Shown: positions 45,734 through 55,038 of the stretch, one piece after another
Layout of the letters: every line of letters begins with the position of its first letter
Numbering within the stretch: the stretch's first letter is position 1
NCBI GenBank assembly: GCA_021296235.1
Contig: JAGWAS010000007.1
Coordinates: forward strand, 25,549-89,548
DNA from: Paracoccaceae bacterium
GTDB lineage: Bacteria > Pseudomonadota > Alphaproteobacteria > Rhodobacterales > Rhodobacteraceae
DNA length: 64,000 bases
Direction: 5' to 3'
Notes under the pieces: generated by a model
Seen by the model: the letters and a program-made list of their open reading frames with translations, nothing else
Told to the model about the DNA's origin: nothing
Database searches by the model: none
Position numbers and translations under genes: made by a program

Positions 45734-47338
45734 ATGTCGGAACGGTCAGACAAGTCCTATCGTGTATTTGCAAGAAAATACCGCCCCAGCACCTTTGCTT
45801 CACTGATCGGCCAGGAGTCGCTGGTTCGAATCATGAAGAATGCCTTTGCGGAGAATCGCATTGCCCAGGCGTTCATACTGACAGGCGTTCGCGGCGTGGG
45901 AAAAACCACCACAGCACGAATTATTGCGAAGGGGTTGAACTGTGTGGGGCCCGACGGCGGCGGTGAACCCACCACCGAGCCTTGCGGAGAGTGCGCTCCG
46001 TGCCGTGAAATCGATGCGGGCCGGCATGTCGATGTCTTGGAGATGGATGCCGCGTCAAGAACAGGTGTCAACGACATCCGCGACATTATTGACGGGGTTC
46101 AGTACAGGCCGCTCTCCGCGCGCTACAAAGTGTACATCATTGATGAAGTTCACATGATTTCTGTTAACGCATTCAATGCGTTACTGAAAACTCTTGAAGA
46201 GCCACCGGATCACGTCAAGTTCATCTTCGCAACAACGGAGATCAAAGCCGTTCCCGTTACGGTTCTTTCAAGGTGCCAGCGCTTTGACCTGCGCAGGGTC
46301 AATCAGGAGGAATTGACCGATCATTTGAGGATGGTTGCCTCTCGTGAGAAGGTTGAGATTTCCGATGCTGCATTGGCGCTGATCATTCGCGCTTCCGAAG
46401 GGTCCGTCAGGGATGCGCTGAGCCTGTTTGACCAATCAATTGCACTGGACGGCGGCACGATTGAAGCCGAGGCGGTGCGGGAAATGCTGGGAATCGCCGA
46501 CCGGGGCAGGATTCTTGACCTGCTTGAGATCATCATGAAGGGCAAAGCCGCGGAGGCGCTGGAGGAACTGGCGCAGCAATTCCGCGGCGGCGTGGAACCG
46601 GATGCCCTGCTTGGCGGATTGGCAGAGGCTGTGCACTGGGTGTCGATACTGAAGGTTTCCCAAGACGCGGCAGAGGACCCGGCGGTCAGTCCCAATGAAA
46701 AGTCGAAGGGCCTTGAACTGGCCGCTGCATTGCCGTTGAGTTCCCTGGCCAGGGCTTGGCGGATGGTGCTCAGGGCGATTGATGAGCTTGCGTCTGCGCC
46801 AAATCCCAGAATCGCTGCGGAAATGGCAGTGATTCGCTTGTGCCACGTTTCCGACCTCCCATCGCCTGAGTCGCTTGTAAGGAAACTTTCGGGATCCAAT
46901 GAGAACACAGAAACATCGGTTCCAGAAAGTCCAATGCCGTCGTCGAATCGGAAGCCGGTAGCCGCAAGACCGGACCAAACCGGGTTGGCCATGCCGAATC
47001 GCGATCCTGTCGGAACAATGGCGCCTGGGTCGGAGAATGACCGAGCAATTTCGGAAACGGGCTCGGCACAAACCAAAGCTGAGCTGTCAGAGCCTGCATT
47101 CGAGGACTGGTTTGCGGCGTCGGGCCAAATTCCGACTGACAGCAGGGCACCAGAGGCAGAGCTTGCGGATGAAGGACATTTAACCCGTACCGAAGATGTT
47201 CCCCGGGAAGCATTGGCCGGTGCAAAACGAGAATCAGGAAAGGGGCAGATTGACCCTTCCGTTCTTGAGCACGAACTCGTCAAAAGCGTCCTTGAGACAT
47301 TTCCTGATTCGGAAGTGCGCATTGTGCAATCCGGCTAA
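45734..47338 (+). CDS. dnaX: DNA polymerase III subunit gamma/tau
   Basis: Clamp-loader ATPase of 534 residues. Walker A is GVRGVGKTTTARIIAKGL, the zinc module is NC-x13-CGECAPC, then DEVHMISVNAFNALLKTLEEPP with the SRC sensor (VLSRCQRFDLRRV). The C-terminal part from about 370 is low-complexity and acidic, and no clear tau-type alpha-binding domain is visible. The ATG has AAAAGGA upstream. recR follows after 112 bases without the ebfC gene often found between them. Confidence 0.95.
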   Translation: MSERSDKSYRVFARKYRPSTFASLIGQESLVRIMKNAFAENRIAQAFILTGVRGVGKTTTARIIAKGLNCVGPDGGGEPTTEPCGECAPCREIDAGRHVDVLEMDAASRTGVNDIRDIIDGVQYRPLSARYKVYIIDEVHMISVNAFNALLKTLEEPPDHVKFIFATTEIKAVPVTVLSRCQRFDLRRVNQEELTDHLRMVASREKVEISDAALALIIRASEGSVRDALSLFDQSIALDGGTIEAEAVREMLGIADRGRILDLLEIIMKGKAAEALEELAQQFRGGVEPDALLGGLAEAVHWVSILKVSQDAAEDPAVSPNEKSKGLELAAALPLSSLARAWRMVLRAIDELASAPNPRIAAEMAVIRLCHVSDLPSPESLVRKLSGSNENTETSVPESPMPSSNRKPVAARPDQTGLAMPNRDPVGTMAPGSENDRAISETGSAQTKAELSEPAFEDWFAASGQIPTDSRAPEAELADEGHLTRTEDVPREALAGAKRESGKGQIDPSVLEHELVKSVLETFPDSEVRIVQSG

Positions 47339-47450
47339 GGTTGGGTGGCCAAGACATTCGAATGTCCTGATCCATTTCTGGGTTGCATCGCGGGTAAACA
47401 ATGGATCTTTCCGGGTCGTAACAGCCAAGTTTTGATTCAAGGATGCTGAA

Positions 47451-48050
47451 GTGCTTGCCGAACAGTCGGAAATAAAGAAACTGATTGACCTGCTGGCGCG
47501 ATTGCCGGGACTTGGGCCGGTGTCGTCCAGAAGAATTGTTCTTCACCTCATTCGGTCGAAGGGAAGCAGGTTGACAGAACTCGCTTCGGCGATTCAAGGC
47601 GTTGCGGAAGGGGTTCGCGAATGCGTCGATTGCGGCAATTTCTGCTCCGATTTGAAATGCCGGATTTGCACTTCCCCCGAGCGTCTTGATGATCAGATTT
47701 GCGTCGTTCAGGACGTGGCCGACTTGTGGGCCATGGAGCGGTCGGCTGTGTTCAAGGGAAAATACCACGTACTCGGCGGTGTTCTTTCCATGCTCCACGG
47801 GTTGGGCCCGGAAGAATTGCGAATTCCGATCTTGGTTGAACGCGTCGGCGTCGGCGGTGTCCAAGAGGTTATCCTGGCCTTGAGTGCGACCGTTGACGGA
47901 CAAACCACGGCGCACTACATCGCCGATCAGCTATCGGCCACTGGCACCAGGGTAACCACACTTGGCAGAGGTGTTCCGATAGGGGGCGAATTGGATTTTC
48001 TTGACGATGGAACGATTGCCGCGGCACTGTCCGGCCGACGGGACTATTGA
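47451..48050 (+). CDS. recR: Recombination protein RecR
   Basis: A 199-residue RecR: helix-hairpin-helix LLARLPGLGPVSSRRIVLHL, the zinc finger C-VDCGNFCSDLKCRIC, and the Toprim domain ICVVQDVADLWAMERS with HVLGGVLSMLHGLGPEEL. It loads RecA at gaps with RecF/RecO. GTG start. It follows dnaX on the same strand. Confidence 0.95.
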   Translation: MLAEQSEIKKLIDLLARLPGLGPVSSRRIVLHLIRSKGSRLTELASAIQGVAEGVRECVDCGNFCSDLKCRICTSPERLDDQICVVQDVADLWAMERSAVFKGKYHVLGGVLSMLHGLGPEELRIPILVERVGVGGVQEVILALSATVDGQTTAHYIADQLSATGTRVTTLGRGVPIGGELDFLDDGTIAAALSGRRDY

Positions 48051-48170
48051 TATGACGGCCATGCAACTCCTGCGAAGACATTGCAGGTTCGGCATGTTGT
48101 TTCCGTTGCGAACGTCCCAGGCATTCACCGATTGGTGTCCGGTTTCACCTGCGACCGTTGGGCACGCAGG

Positions 48171-49088
48171 ATGACAGATTTCCCGTCTTCGGAATTGCCG
48201 TTCGAGGTTCCCGACGGGGAGCGAGACAGGATGCAACAAGCCAGTTCATGGTTCTTTGAACTGCAGAAGATCATTTGCGACCGATTTGAACAAGTTGAAC
48301 GCGCTCATGCTGATTCCGAATCGGCAGCGGCCTCCAAAAAAACGAGAACAACAAGGCGGGCCGGATTGGAAGGTGAGGGCGGCGGTGGCATCATGGCAAA
48401 ATTCAAGCAGGGTGCAGTTTTTGAGAAGGCTGGGGTCAATTGTTCCGAAGTTTTCGGAATTCTGGGTGAGAAGGCACAAGGTTCGCTTTCCTCCAGCAAG
48501 GAACTGCCGGGACTCGAGCAAGATCCAAGATTCTGGGCAGCTGGCATTTCGTTGGTTTGCCACATGCGCAACCCGTTGGTTCCGGCGGTGCACATGAACA
48601 CGAGGATGTTTTGGACGCCCATCCGCTGTTGGTTTGGTGGCGGAACCGACCTCAATCCCGCCATCGAATTCGCGGAGGATACCGAGCATTTTCATGCAGT
48701 GCTGAAGGGTTGCTGTGACCGGTACAGCCCAGGTTTCCATCAGAGCTGCAAGGAATGGGCAGACAGATACTTCTTCATCCGGCATCGGAATCGACCCCGC
48801 GGCGTCGGCGGGGTGTTCTTTGATGACTTGAATTCAGGTGACTGGGAAAGGGATTTCGCGTTTGTGAAGAGTCTTGGAATTGCCTTTCTTGATTCTTGGT
48901 TGCCGATCGTCGAGCGGCGCCAAACGATGGCTTGGACGGACTCGCATCGGGAAACTCAACTCGCTCACCGCGGTGCCTATGTTGAGTTCAACCTGATCCA
49001 GGACCGGGGAACAAGATTCGGGTTGGAGACTGGCCATGATCCCGATGCGGTACTTATGAGTCTTCCGCCGCTTGCCAGTTGGCCTTAG
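48171..49088 (+). CDS. hemF: Oxygen-dependent coproporphyrinogen-III oxidase
   Basis: Oxidative decarboxylation of coproporphyrinogen III using O2. The 305-residue protein has EGEGGGGIMAKFKQG, PAVHMNTRMFWTP, CWFGGGTDLNPAIE, RGVGGVFFDDLNSGDW and the C-terminal HRGAYVEFNLIQDRGTRFGL. All are hallmark HemF segments. The ATG at 48171 matches the family start. The frame before it is unsupported. It implies an aerobic lifestyle, and it is convergent with hemE. Confidence 0.95.
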   Translation: MTDFPSSELPFEVPDGERDRMQQASSWFFELQKIICDRFEQVERAHADSESAAASKKTRTTRRAGLEGEGGGGIMAKFKQGAVFEKAGVNCSEVFGILGEKAQGSLSSSKELPGLEQDPRFWAAGISLVCHMRNPLVPAVHMNTRMFWTPIRCWFGGGTDLNPAIEFAEDTEHFHAVLKGCCDRYSPGFHQSCKEWADRYFFIRHRNRPRGVGGVFFDDLNSGDWERDFAFVKSLGIAFLDSWLPIVERRQTMAWTDSHRETQLAHRGAYVEFNLIQDRGTRFGLETGHDPDAVLMSLPPLASWP

Positions 49089-49121
49089 CCGCTTCACGCT
49101 GTCGTATGGCAGCAATCGGAA

Positions 49122-50156
49122 TCAGCTTGAGCGAACGGTTGTGACCATCAGTTCAACATTCTCGATCCGGGCATCGGGTGTGATGCCGTGTCCAAGGTTG
49201 AAAACATGTGGCCCACCCGACAGCGAATTGACCAGCTGAAGTGTTGCATCGACGAGCGGCTGACCGCCGCTTACCAGAAGAGATGGATCAAGATTTCCCT
49301 GCACACATGTGGTCGGCTGCAGCCGTTTTGCAGCCCAATCCGGGTCAACAGTTTGATCGATGGCGAGGCAATCCACCACATTGGCCGCGGCGAAATCGGC
49401 ATACCGCCGACCGGCATGCCGGGGAAACAGGATGATTGGAACCTCCGGAAATTCAGATTTGACAGCGTCGATGATTCGGTTGTTGGGCTGAACGACAAAA
49501 TCATCAAAATCTGCGCCGTTCAGCCTGCCGGCCCAAGTGTCGAAGAGCTTGACGACCTCTGCACCAGATTTGATCTGTTCGCTGAGATGAATGATGGTTG
49601 CATCAACCAACCTGTCAATTAGTCGGTGAAATGCCGTCCGCTGGTGATCAAGGAACTTGACCGCAGGTTCCTGACCGCGCATGTTTCCGCCTGAAATCAT
49701 GTATGTTGCCACCGTCCAAGGTGAACCGGCAAATCCGATTAGTGTGGCATTCGCCGGTTGATCGCGAAGCAGAATTCGGAGTGTTTCGTAGATTGGCTGC
49801 AGGCAGGAAGGAACGCTGTCTGCGCTTCGCAGCCCATCCACATCTGACGGTGTGCTGATTCGGGACAGGCATGGCCCGCGGCCATCTGAAAACTCTAGGT
49901 CTGAGCCGAGCGCCTGAGCCACCAGCAATATGTCGGAAAACAGGATCGTTGCATCAAATCCAAATCGGCGAACCGGCTGGAGCGATGCCTCTGCAGCAAG
50001 CTCCGGTGTGTAGCAAAGGGAAAGGAAATCGCCGGCGCGACTGCGGATTGCGCGGTATTCAGGAAGGTATCTTCCCGCCTGACGCATGATCCAAACCGGT
50101 GGTGCGGTTGCAGATTCGCCCCGAAGAGCCTTTAGCAGTGGCTTTTGATTTGTCAT
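49122..50156 (-). CDS. hemE: Uroporphyrinogen decarboxylase
   Basis: Decarboxylates uroporphyrinogen III to coproporphyrinogen III. The 344-residue protein begins with the signature PPVWIMRQAGRYLPEYR and has the catalytic aspartate in TILFSDILLV, GFAGSPWTVATYMISGG, and the C-terminal FNLGHGITPDARIENV. It is divergent from hemC with a 98-base gap. Confidence 0.96.
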   Translation of the reverse strand: MTNQKPLLKALRGESATAPPVWIMRQAGRYLPEYRAIRSRAGDFLSLCYTPELAAEASLQPVRRFGFDATILFSDILLVAQALGSDLEFSDGRGPCLSRISTPSDVDGLRSADSVPSCLQPIYETLRILLRDQPANATLIGFAGSPWTVATYMISGGNMRGQEPAVKFLDHQRTAFHRLIDRLVDATIIHLSEQIKSGAEVVKLFDTWAGRLNGADFDDFVVQPNNRIIDAVKSEFPEVPIILFPRHAGRRYADFAAANVVDCLAIDQTVDPDWAAKRLQPTTCVQGNLDPSLLVSGGQPLVDATLQLVNSLSGGPHVFNLGHGITPDARIENVELMVTTVRSS

Positions 50157-50254
50157 TCCTGCAACCCCTTAGCTTCCGACTTGCCGGTTCGGTTAAGTTG
50201 TGGCTTTTGGCTCATGGCAGTCCGGCTCCACTGCAGACTATTAGGAAATTGATC

Positions 50255-51193
50255 ATGGCAGGCAAAGCACTTACCGGATCCGGCGACATCAGGATTGGAA
50301 CCAGGGGATCACGACTCGCCTTGGTGCAGGCGGAAATTGTTCGCCGGCTGCTGGTGAGCGCCCATGGATTGGATGACCGGCAGATTGAAATCGTTCCGAT
50401 AACGACGAGGGGAGACAGGGAATTGGGGCGGCCCCTGCACGAAATCGGCGGCAAGGGGTTGTTTTGCGGCGAAATTGAGACGCAATTGACGAACGGCAAC
50501 ATCGACATGGCAGTTCACTCGCTGAAGGATATGCCCGCAGTTCAGCCGGATGGGCTTGTTGTTGCATGCATCCCTTGCCGGGGCGATCCGAGGGACGCGC
50601 TGATCTCCGAGCGGCATCGCAACATCCGGGCAATTCCTTCCGGAACTCGCGTCGGGACATCAAGCACGCGCCGAAGGGCGCAACTTTTGCACCTGAATTC
50701 ATCCCTGGAAATCTGCGGGTTTCGCGGCAATGTTGAGACCCGCCTGCGGAAACTCGCTGAAGGACAAGCGGAAGCGACGATGTTGGCGGTCGAGGGGCTG
50801 TGCCGTTCCGGTCTCGCAGATGCCCGCATGCACCCGGTACCAGTGTCTGACATGTTGCCGTCGCCGGCGCAGGCGGCGATATGTGTGGAAACCAGGATGG
50901 ACGATTTTCGTGCCACCGCCATGTTGGCGCCGCTCAATGACAAGGACAGTCATGCGGCCTGCTCGGCGGAAAGGGCGTTTCTCAAGGAACTTGATGGTGA
51001 TTGCACCACACCGATCGGTGCCCTCGCTGTGATATCCGGCAATAAGGTGGCATTGGAGGGGGAACTCTTGGATCCTGAAGGAACACTGCGTGTGAGAGAT
51101 TTGATTGAAGGGAGCGTCGATCAGCCGCAAGATTTGGGTCGATACCTCGCCGACCGGGTCCAGACGGAATTCTGCCGCAGGGCAGGGGGCTGA
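50255..51193 (+). CDS. hemC: Hydroxymethylbilane synthase
   Basis: Joins four porphobilinogens into hydroxymethylbilane. The 312-residue protein has IGTRGSRLALVQAE, the active-site HSLKDMP (K91, D92), GTSSTRRRAQLL, and the dipyrromethane cofactor cysteine C250 in DGDCTTPIGA. The ATG at 50255 has an AGGAA site. The frame upstream runs into the divergent hemE and is ignored. hemD does not follow. Confidence 0.95.
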   Translation: MAGKALTGSGDIRIGTRGSRLALVQAEIVRRLLVSAHGLDDRQIEIVPITTRGDRELGRPLHEIGGKGLFCGEIETQLTNGNIDMAVHSLKDMPAVQPDGLVVACIPCRGDPRDALISERHRNIRAIPSGTRVGTSSTRRRAQLLHLNSSLEICGFRGNVETRLRKLAEGQAEATMLAVEGLCRSGLADARMHPVPVSDMLPSPAQAAICVETRMDDFRATAMLAPLNDKDSHAACSAERAFLKELDGDCTTPIGALAVISGNKVALEGELLDPEGTLRVRDLIEGSVDQPQDLGRYLADRVQTEFCRRAGG

Positions 51194-51417
51194 AGGCACG
51201 ACACTTCGACCTGCAATTTTGCCCGATTTCGGATGGTGGTTCGCATTCACTCGACCCATCGCCGCTTGGGATCGGCGCCAACGGTATGACACCCAAGTTG
51301 GAAACGGGCATTGCAGACAACATCCCTTCAACCCAATTCATGTTGCCGCCGCGTCCGGCTTGCAAGCAACGCATGCTCAGGCGGGTTGAGTTGGCACGAT
51401 AAGTCGACCCAATGGCC

Positions 51418-52641
51418 TTAATCTTCGTCAAGTTTCGTAGAAACAACAGATGATGCTTCGAGCGTACGGTGCACGGGGCACTTGTCGGCGATTTCAACAA
51501 GTCGGGCCATCTGTTCCCTGGTAAGATCGCCCCGCAAGCGAATGGAACGGTCGAAACGATCAATCTTGGCGTTGCCGGCTTCGCATTCTTCACAATCGGT
51601 TGCATGGGTTTTTTGATGCGACACATCCACCGAAACATCGTCAAGCTGCCAGCCCTTGCGGCGGGCATAGAGCCGAATCGTCATTGAGGTGCAGGAGCCA
51701 AGACCAGCTGCCAGAAGTCCATAGGGTGTTGGCCCCTTGTTGGTGCCGCCGTACTGCAGGGGTTCATCTGCAGTCAGCTGGTGGCCATCGCCGGTCCTAA
51801 TGTCCTGACGAAAACCTCCCGGGTTGAATTCCGAGACTCTGACAACCCCTTCTGCGACGGGATCAACTTCCGGTTGCGTCTCTTCGGGAACATATTTTTT
51901 CGACCAGGACGCAATTACATTTGCTGCGTATTCAGCATCGGCTTTCCGGGTAATGAGGTGGTTCGCATCATCAAGGGTCACAAACGATTTTGGATGTTTT
52001 GCGGCCGCGAAAATCTGGGCGGCATTTTCAATCCCGACAGTTGCATCGAGCGGTGCGTGCATCACCAGCAGAGCCTTCCGCAAACCGGAAATAGCGGGTG
52101 AAAGTTTGGCGGTCGTGATGTCTTCCAGAAACTGTTTCTTTATTGTGAATGAACGGCCACCAAGTGAAACCGACGCCTGCCCTTTGGATTTGATCTCATC
52201 AAGGCTGTCTCCGAAATTGTGTGAAACATGTGCCGGGTCGGCAGGTGCGCCAATTGTAACCACCGCGCAGGCTGAATCGATTCGCTGCGCTGCCATGAGA
52301 ACCGCCGCACCCCCCAATGAGTGGCCGATGAGCAGGGAAGGGGCCATTCCCCGAGATTTCAGGTAATTGGCGGCATGAACAAGGTCCTCAACATTGGAGG
52401 TGAAGTTGGTGTTTTCGAATTCACCGTCGGAATGACCGAGTCCCGTGAAGTCAAAGCGCAACACCGCATAGCCTGTTTCCGTCAACTTGGCGGACAGGAG
52501 TTTTGCCGCCGGAATGTCCTTGGAGCATGTAAAGCAGTGGGCAAACAATGCGGTTGCCGGCGGATTTCTTTTCGGCAGTTCAAGACGCGCTGCAAGTTTC
52601 GAGCCGGAATGTCCTGAGAATTCAACCCGTTCCGTGATCAT
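51418..52641 (-). CDS. Alpha/beta-hydrolase and OsmC domain fusion
   Basis: A 407-residue two-domain protein. Residues 1 to about 250 form an alpha/beta hydrolase with LFAHCFTCSKD, nucleophile S108 in GHSLGG, and a DANH histidine region near 230. Residues about 270-407 form an OsmC domain with the peroxidatic pair in GLGSCTSMTIRLYA and DKCPVHRTLE. OsmC domains reduce organic hydroperoxides. The fused hydrolase could release a peroxidised acid from an ester. This fusion occurs elsewhere as a recognised class. Confidence 0.9.
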   Translation of the reverse strand: MITERVEFSGHSGSKLAARLELPKRNPPATALFAHCFTCSKDIPAAKLLSAKLTETGYAVLRFDFTGLGHSDGEFENTNFTSNVEDLVHAANYLKSRGMAPSLLIGHSLGGAAVLMAAQRIDSACAVVTIGAPADPAHVSHNFGDSLDEIKSKGQASVSLGGRSFTIKKQFLEDITTAKLSPAISGLRKALLVMHAPLDATVGIENAAQIFAAAKHPKSFVTLDDANHLITRKADAEYAANVIASWSKKYVPEETQPEVDPVAEGVVRVSEFNPGGFRQDIRTGDGHQLTADEPLQYGGTNKGPTPYGLLAAGLGSCTSMTIRLYARRKGWQLDDVSVDVSHQKTHATDCEECEAGNAKIDRFDRSIRLRGDLTREQMARLVEIADKCPVHRTLEASSVVSTKLDED

Positions 52642-53208
52642 GGCGATGTTCCTTGTCGGCTATTATGTCAATGGTAACCCAATCGATCAGGGAATTCAGG
52701 AATATGTGGAGAGGCATTCTTGTTCGCTGAAGATGGAACAGGATAAAACCAATCAGAGTTCTCGGAGAATCGTGTTGCTTCCGCAGCAGGCAGGTGTCGG
52801 TGCAGCTCGTATACGATCCGGCGGGTCGGAATCCGAGCTGCGGTTTGACTTTGGTTGAATGGACCCGTTGCAGCAGTCCTCCCGGCTGCTCATATACGCC
52901 AAGCCAGTGCGGTGATGATGAAAAACCGCAATCTTGCTGGACGAGGAATCATTTCAATGCAATTCAGGGGTGGTGTCGACGGGGCAGCCATTGTCGCCTA
53001 ACGCACGGAAAACTGAGTTCCCACCCGGTGTTCGGACCGGGTCTGTTCGTCCGAAGGCATCGCATGGGACGGTGCTGATTGGCAAGTTGCAACCGGAGAG
53101 TGATTTTGGCCGAGCGTGTCCGCAGGAAAACTCATGGTGGGACGGTTTGCCGTACACCGGAACGGGAATTCGAAGTGCGCGGAGTTCAACGATTCAGGGG
53201 TGGTCGCC
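52642..53208. other. 567-bp stretch without a recognisable gene
   Basis: This lies between two divergent genes. It contains a 13-base direct repeat, attcaggggtggt, at 52962-52974 and 53192-53204. The second copy includes the ribosome-binding site of the ABC ATPase gene. I looked for a thiamine riboswitch because the transporter is ThiXZ-like. The GGGGTG element is there, but CTGAGA and the CCTGATCCGG-like arm are not. Confidence 0.45.
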
Positions 53209-53976
53209 ATGGTTGAGAGCTGCATGCCCAGCGACACAAGTGCAATTGGGCAGGGGCAAGCTGTCGCAGTTGCGTTTCGCGGCGGTGCGACCCTTGAAGG
53301 CAGCGTCATTTTCGAGAATCTTGAATTGTTGATGCCAGCGGGACGCTGGACATCGCTGCTTGGTCACTCTGGAGTCGGGAAAACCACAATATTGAGGCTG
53401 ATCGCCGGCTTGGATGCCGCAGTTGAATTTAAGGGTGACATAGTCGCTTCGGACGGAAAGCCCATCGGCCCGCGAGTCGCATACATGGCTCAAAGTGACC
53501 TTCTTTTTCCTTGGGCAAGCATCCGGAACAACATTCTGGCCGGTGCCCGACTCCGAGGTGAAGCCCACGATACGCTGCGGTTCGACGCTCTGCTTGAACG
53601 AACCGGATTGACAGGGCACGCCGACAAGCGGCCGCACCAGTTGTCCGGCGGCCAGAGGCAACGCGCAGCATTGGCTCGAACCCTTATGGAGAACAGGCCC
53701 ATCATTCTGCTTGACGAGCCGTTTGCGTCCCTGGACGCTCGGACGAAGGCGCAAATGCAAGATCTGGCCTCGGAACTCCTGAATGGAAGGACGGTTCTTC
53801 AGGTTACGCACGATCCGGCGGAAGCTGCCCGGCTTGGCCACAGAATCTACGTGATGCGGCGGTCGGGCTTGCACAGTGAACCCGTTTCGGATTCGATCCC
53901 TCCGCGGCAGGTTGACGATCCAGAGTGCCTGCGGGTTCAGGGACAACTGCACCGGTTCCTCCTGGAGGCGGGATGA
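53209..53976 (+). CDS. ABC transporter ATP-binding protein (ThiZ/SsuB type)
   Basis: A 255-residue ATPase: Walker A GHSGVGKTTILRL, Q-loop VAYMAQSDLLFPWASI, signature [16 protein letters not shown], Walker B PIILLDEPFASLDA and the switch histidine in VTHDPAE. It belongs to the nitrate/taurine/pyrimidine importer group. ATG 53209 has AGGGGTGG upstream. ATG 53224 is an alternative. It overlaps the permease gene as ATGA. No substrate-binding protein gene adjoins. Confidence 0.88.
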   Translation: MVESCMPSDTSAIGQGQAVAVAFRGGATLEGSVIFENLELLMPAGRWTSLLGHSGVGKTTILRLIAGLDAAVEFKGDIVASDGKPIGPRVAYMAQSDLLFPWASIRNNILAGARLRGEAHDTLRFDALLERTGLTGHADKRPHQLSGGQRQRAALARTLMENRPIILLDEPFASLDARTKAQMQDLASELLNGRTVLQVTHDPAEAARLGHRIYVMRRSGLHSEPVSDSIPPRQVDDPECLRVQGQLHRFLLEAG

Positions 53977-54716
53977 TGTCCTTGAGGTTGTCGCTGCTGG
54001 GGCTGCTGGGGGTCTTCTTGCTCGTCGCTTTGTGGCAGGCGGTTGTTTCGCTTGCGGACTTGCCCCGCTTCATTCTTCCTGGCCCGTTGCTGGTGTTGGA
54101 AGCGTTGTGGGTGAACCGGGAACTCATTGCCGGTCACTCATTGGTGACGTTGGCCGAAGTGTTGATGGGAATGGTGCTGGGAGCTGCCTTGGGCTTTGCG
54201 ACGGCGGTCAGTCTGGCATATTCACCGACAGCCAGAAATCTTGTCCGTCCCGTGCTGGTGTTCTCGCAAGCCGTTCCGGTTTTTGCATTGGCACCGATCC
54301 TGACGCTTTGGCTCGGCTATGGACTGCTGTCCAAAGTCGCGATGGCGGTTCTCATCATCTATTTTCCGGTAACGTCATCCTTTTTTGATGGATTGATGCG
54401 TACACCGCGCGGGTTTTTGGACCTTGCGGGCACAATGGGGGCCAGCCGCGGGCGGCAACTTCTCCTGGTGCGGATTCCCTCTGCCATGCCATCTCTGGCA
54501 TCAGGACTCAGGCTTGGTGCAGTTTATGCGCCGATTGGCGCCGTAATCGGCGAATGGGTTGGTGCCTCCAAGGGGTTGGGCTACCTGATGCTCCTTGCCA
54601 ACGGCCGAGTGAAGATCGACTTGATGTTCGCTGCTCTTCTGGTGCTGGGGCTGATGGCGGTCCTGCTCTATGTCATGGTTGATCGGCTGGGGCATTGGAT
54701 GCGGCACGATGCCTGA
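53973..54716 (+). CDS. ABC transporter permease (ThiX-like)
   Basis: A 247-residue BPD-type permease with about six helices. The EAA-like loop lies near TMGASRGRQLLLVRIPSAMP. The segment GAVIGEWVGASKGLGYLM is typical of the ThiX group proposed to import hydroxymethylpyrimidine. ATG at 53973 with a GGAGGCGGG site inside the ATPase gene. The following genes are convergent, so this two-gene unit lacks its binding protein. Confidence 0.88.
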   Translation: MMSLRLSLLGLLGVFLLVALWQAVVSLADLPRFILPGPLLVLEALWVNRELIAGHSLVTLAEVLMGMVLGAALGFATAVSLAYSPTARNLVRPVLVFSQAVPVFALAPILTLWLGYGLLSKVAMAVLIIYFPVTSSFFDGLMRTPRGFLDLAGTMGASRGRQLLLVRIPSAMPSLASGLRLGAVYAPIGAVIGEWVGASKGLGYLMLLANGRVKIDLMFAALLVLGLMAVLLYVMVDRLGHWMRHDA

Positions 54717-54729
54717 ATATGGCCGCAGT

Positions 54730-55038
54730 TCATTTATTCGGAACCCTCAATTCCTCAAGCAGCACCGCAAATTGCGCAGCATGCATGTCGCGGTCCAACC
54801 TGCTTCCCTGTACATGCGGTCTTGGGAAGCTGAGCTTGATGACGTTAATGTCCGGCAATTCGTGGCGGCTCACGAATTCCGCCCGTGTATGGAATATCCC
54901 GGCAACGGAACGCCTGGTAAGTTCGTTTTTGGCCATTCTGAATGCTTCGGTTGATCCGCAGAACACATCCAGCGTAACCGTGAAGGGGCCGGCATTCTTG
55001 GAACGTATCCGATCGACCAGATCACCGAAGCGCGCCAT
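54730..55038 (-). CDS. DUF4387 domain protein
   Basis: A 102-residue protein matching the DUF4387 family (FGDLVDRIRSKNAGPFTVTLDVF, then RPHVQGSRLDRDMHAAQFA). It regularly accompanies AtuA-like proteins (DUF1446) and is presumed to be their small partner. Its biochemical role is unknown. ATG 55038 with a GGAGGT site inside the end of the AtuA-like gene (17-base overlap). It is last in the tct operon. Confidence 0.82.
   Translation of the reverse strand: MARFGDLVDRIRSKNAGPFTVTLDVFCGSTEAFRMAKNELTRRSVAGIFHTRAEFVSRHELPDINVIKLSFPRPHVQGSRLDRDMHAAQFAVLLEELRVPNK

Noticed and set aside
50157..50254. Possible replication origin near hemE
   Set aside because: In some alphaproteobacteria the origin lies beside hemE, but this gap has no DnaA boxes or AT-rich unwinding region and is a normal divergent promoter gap.
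52930..53208. Thiamine-pyrophosphate riboswitch before the ThiXZ-like genes
   Set aside because: Only a GGGGTG element fits. The CTGAGA and CCTGATCCGG-like conserved arms are missing.
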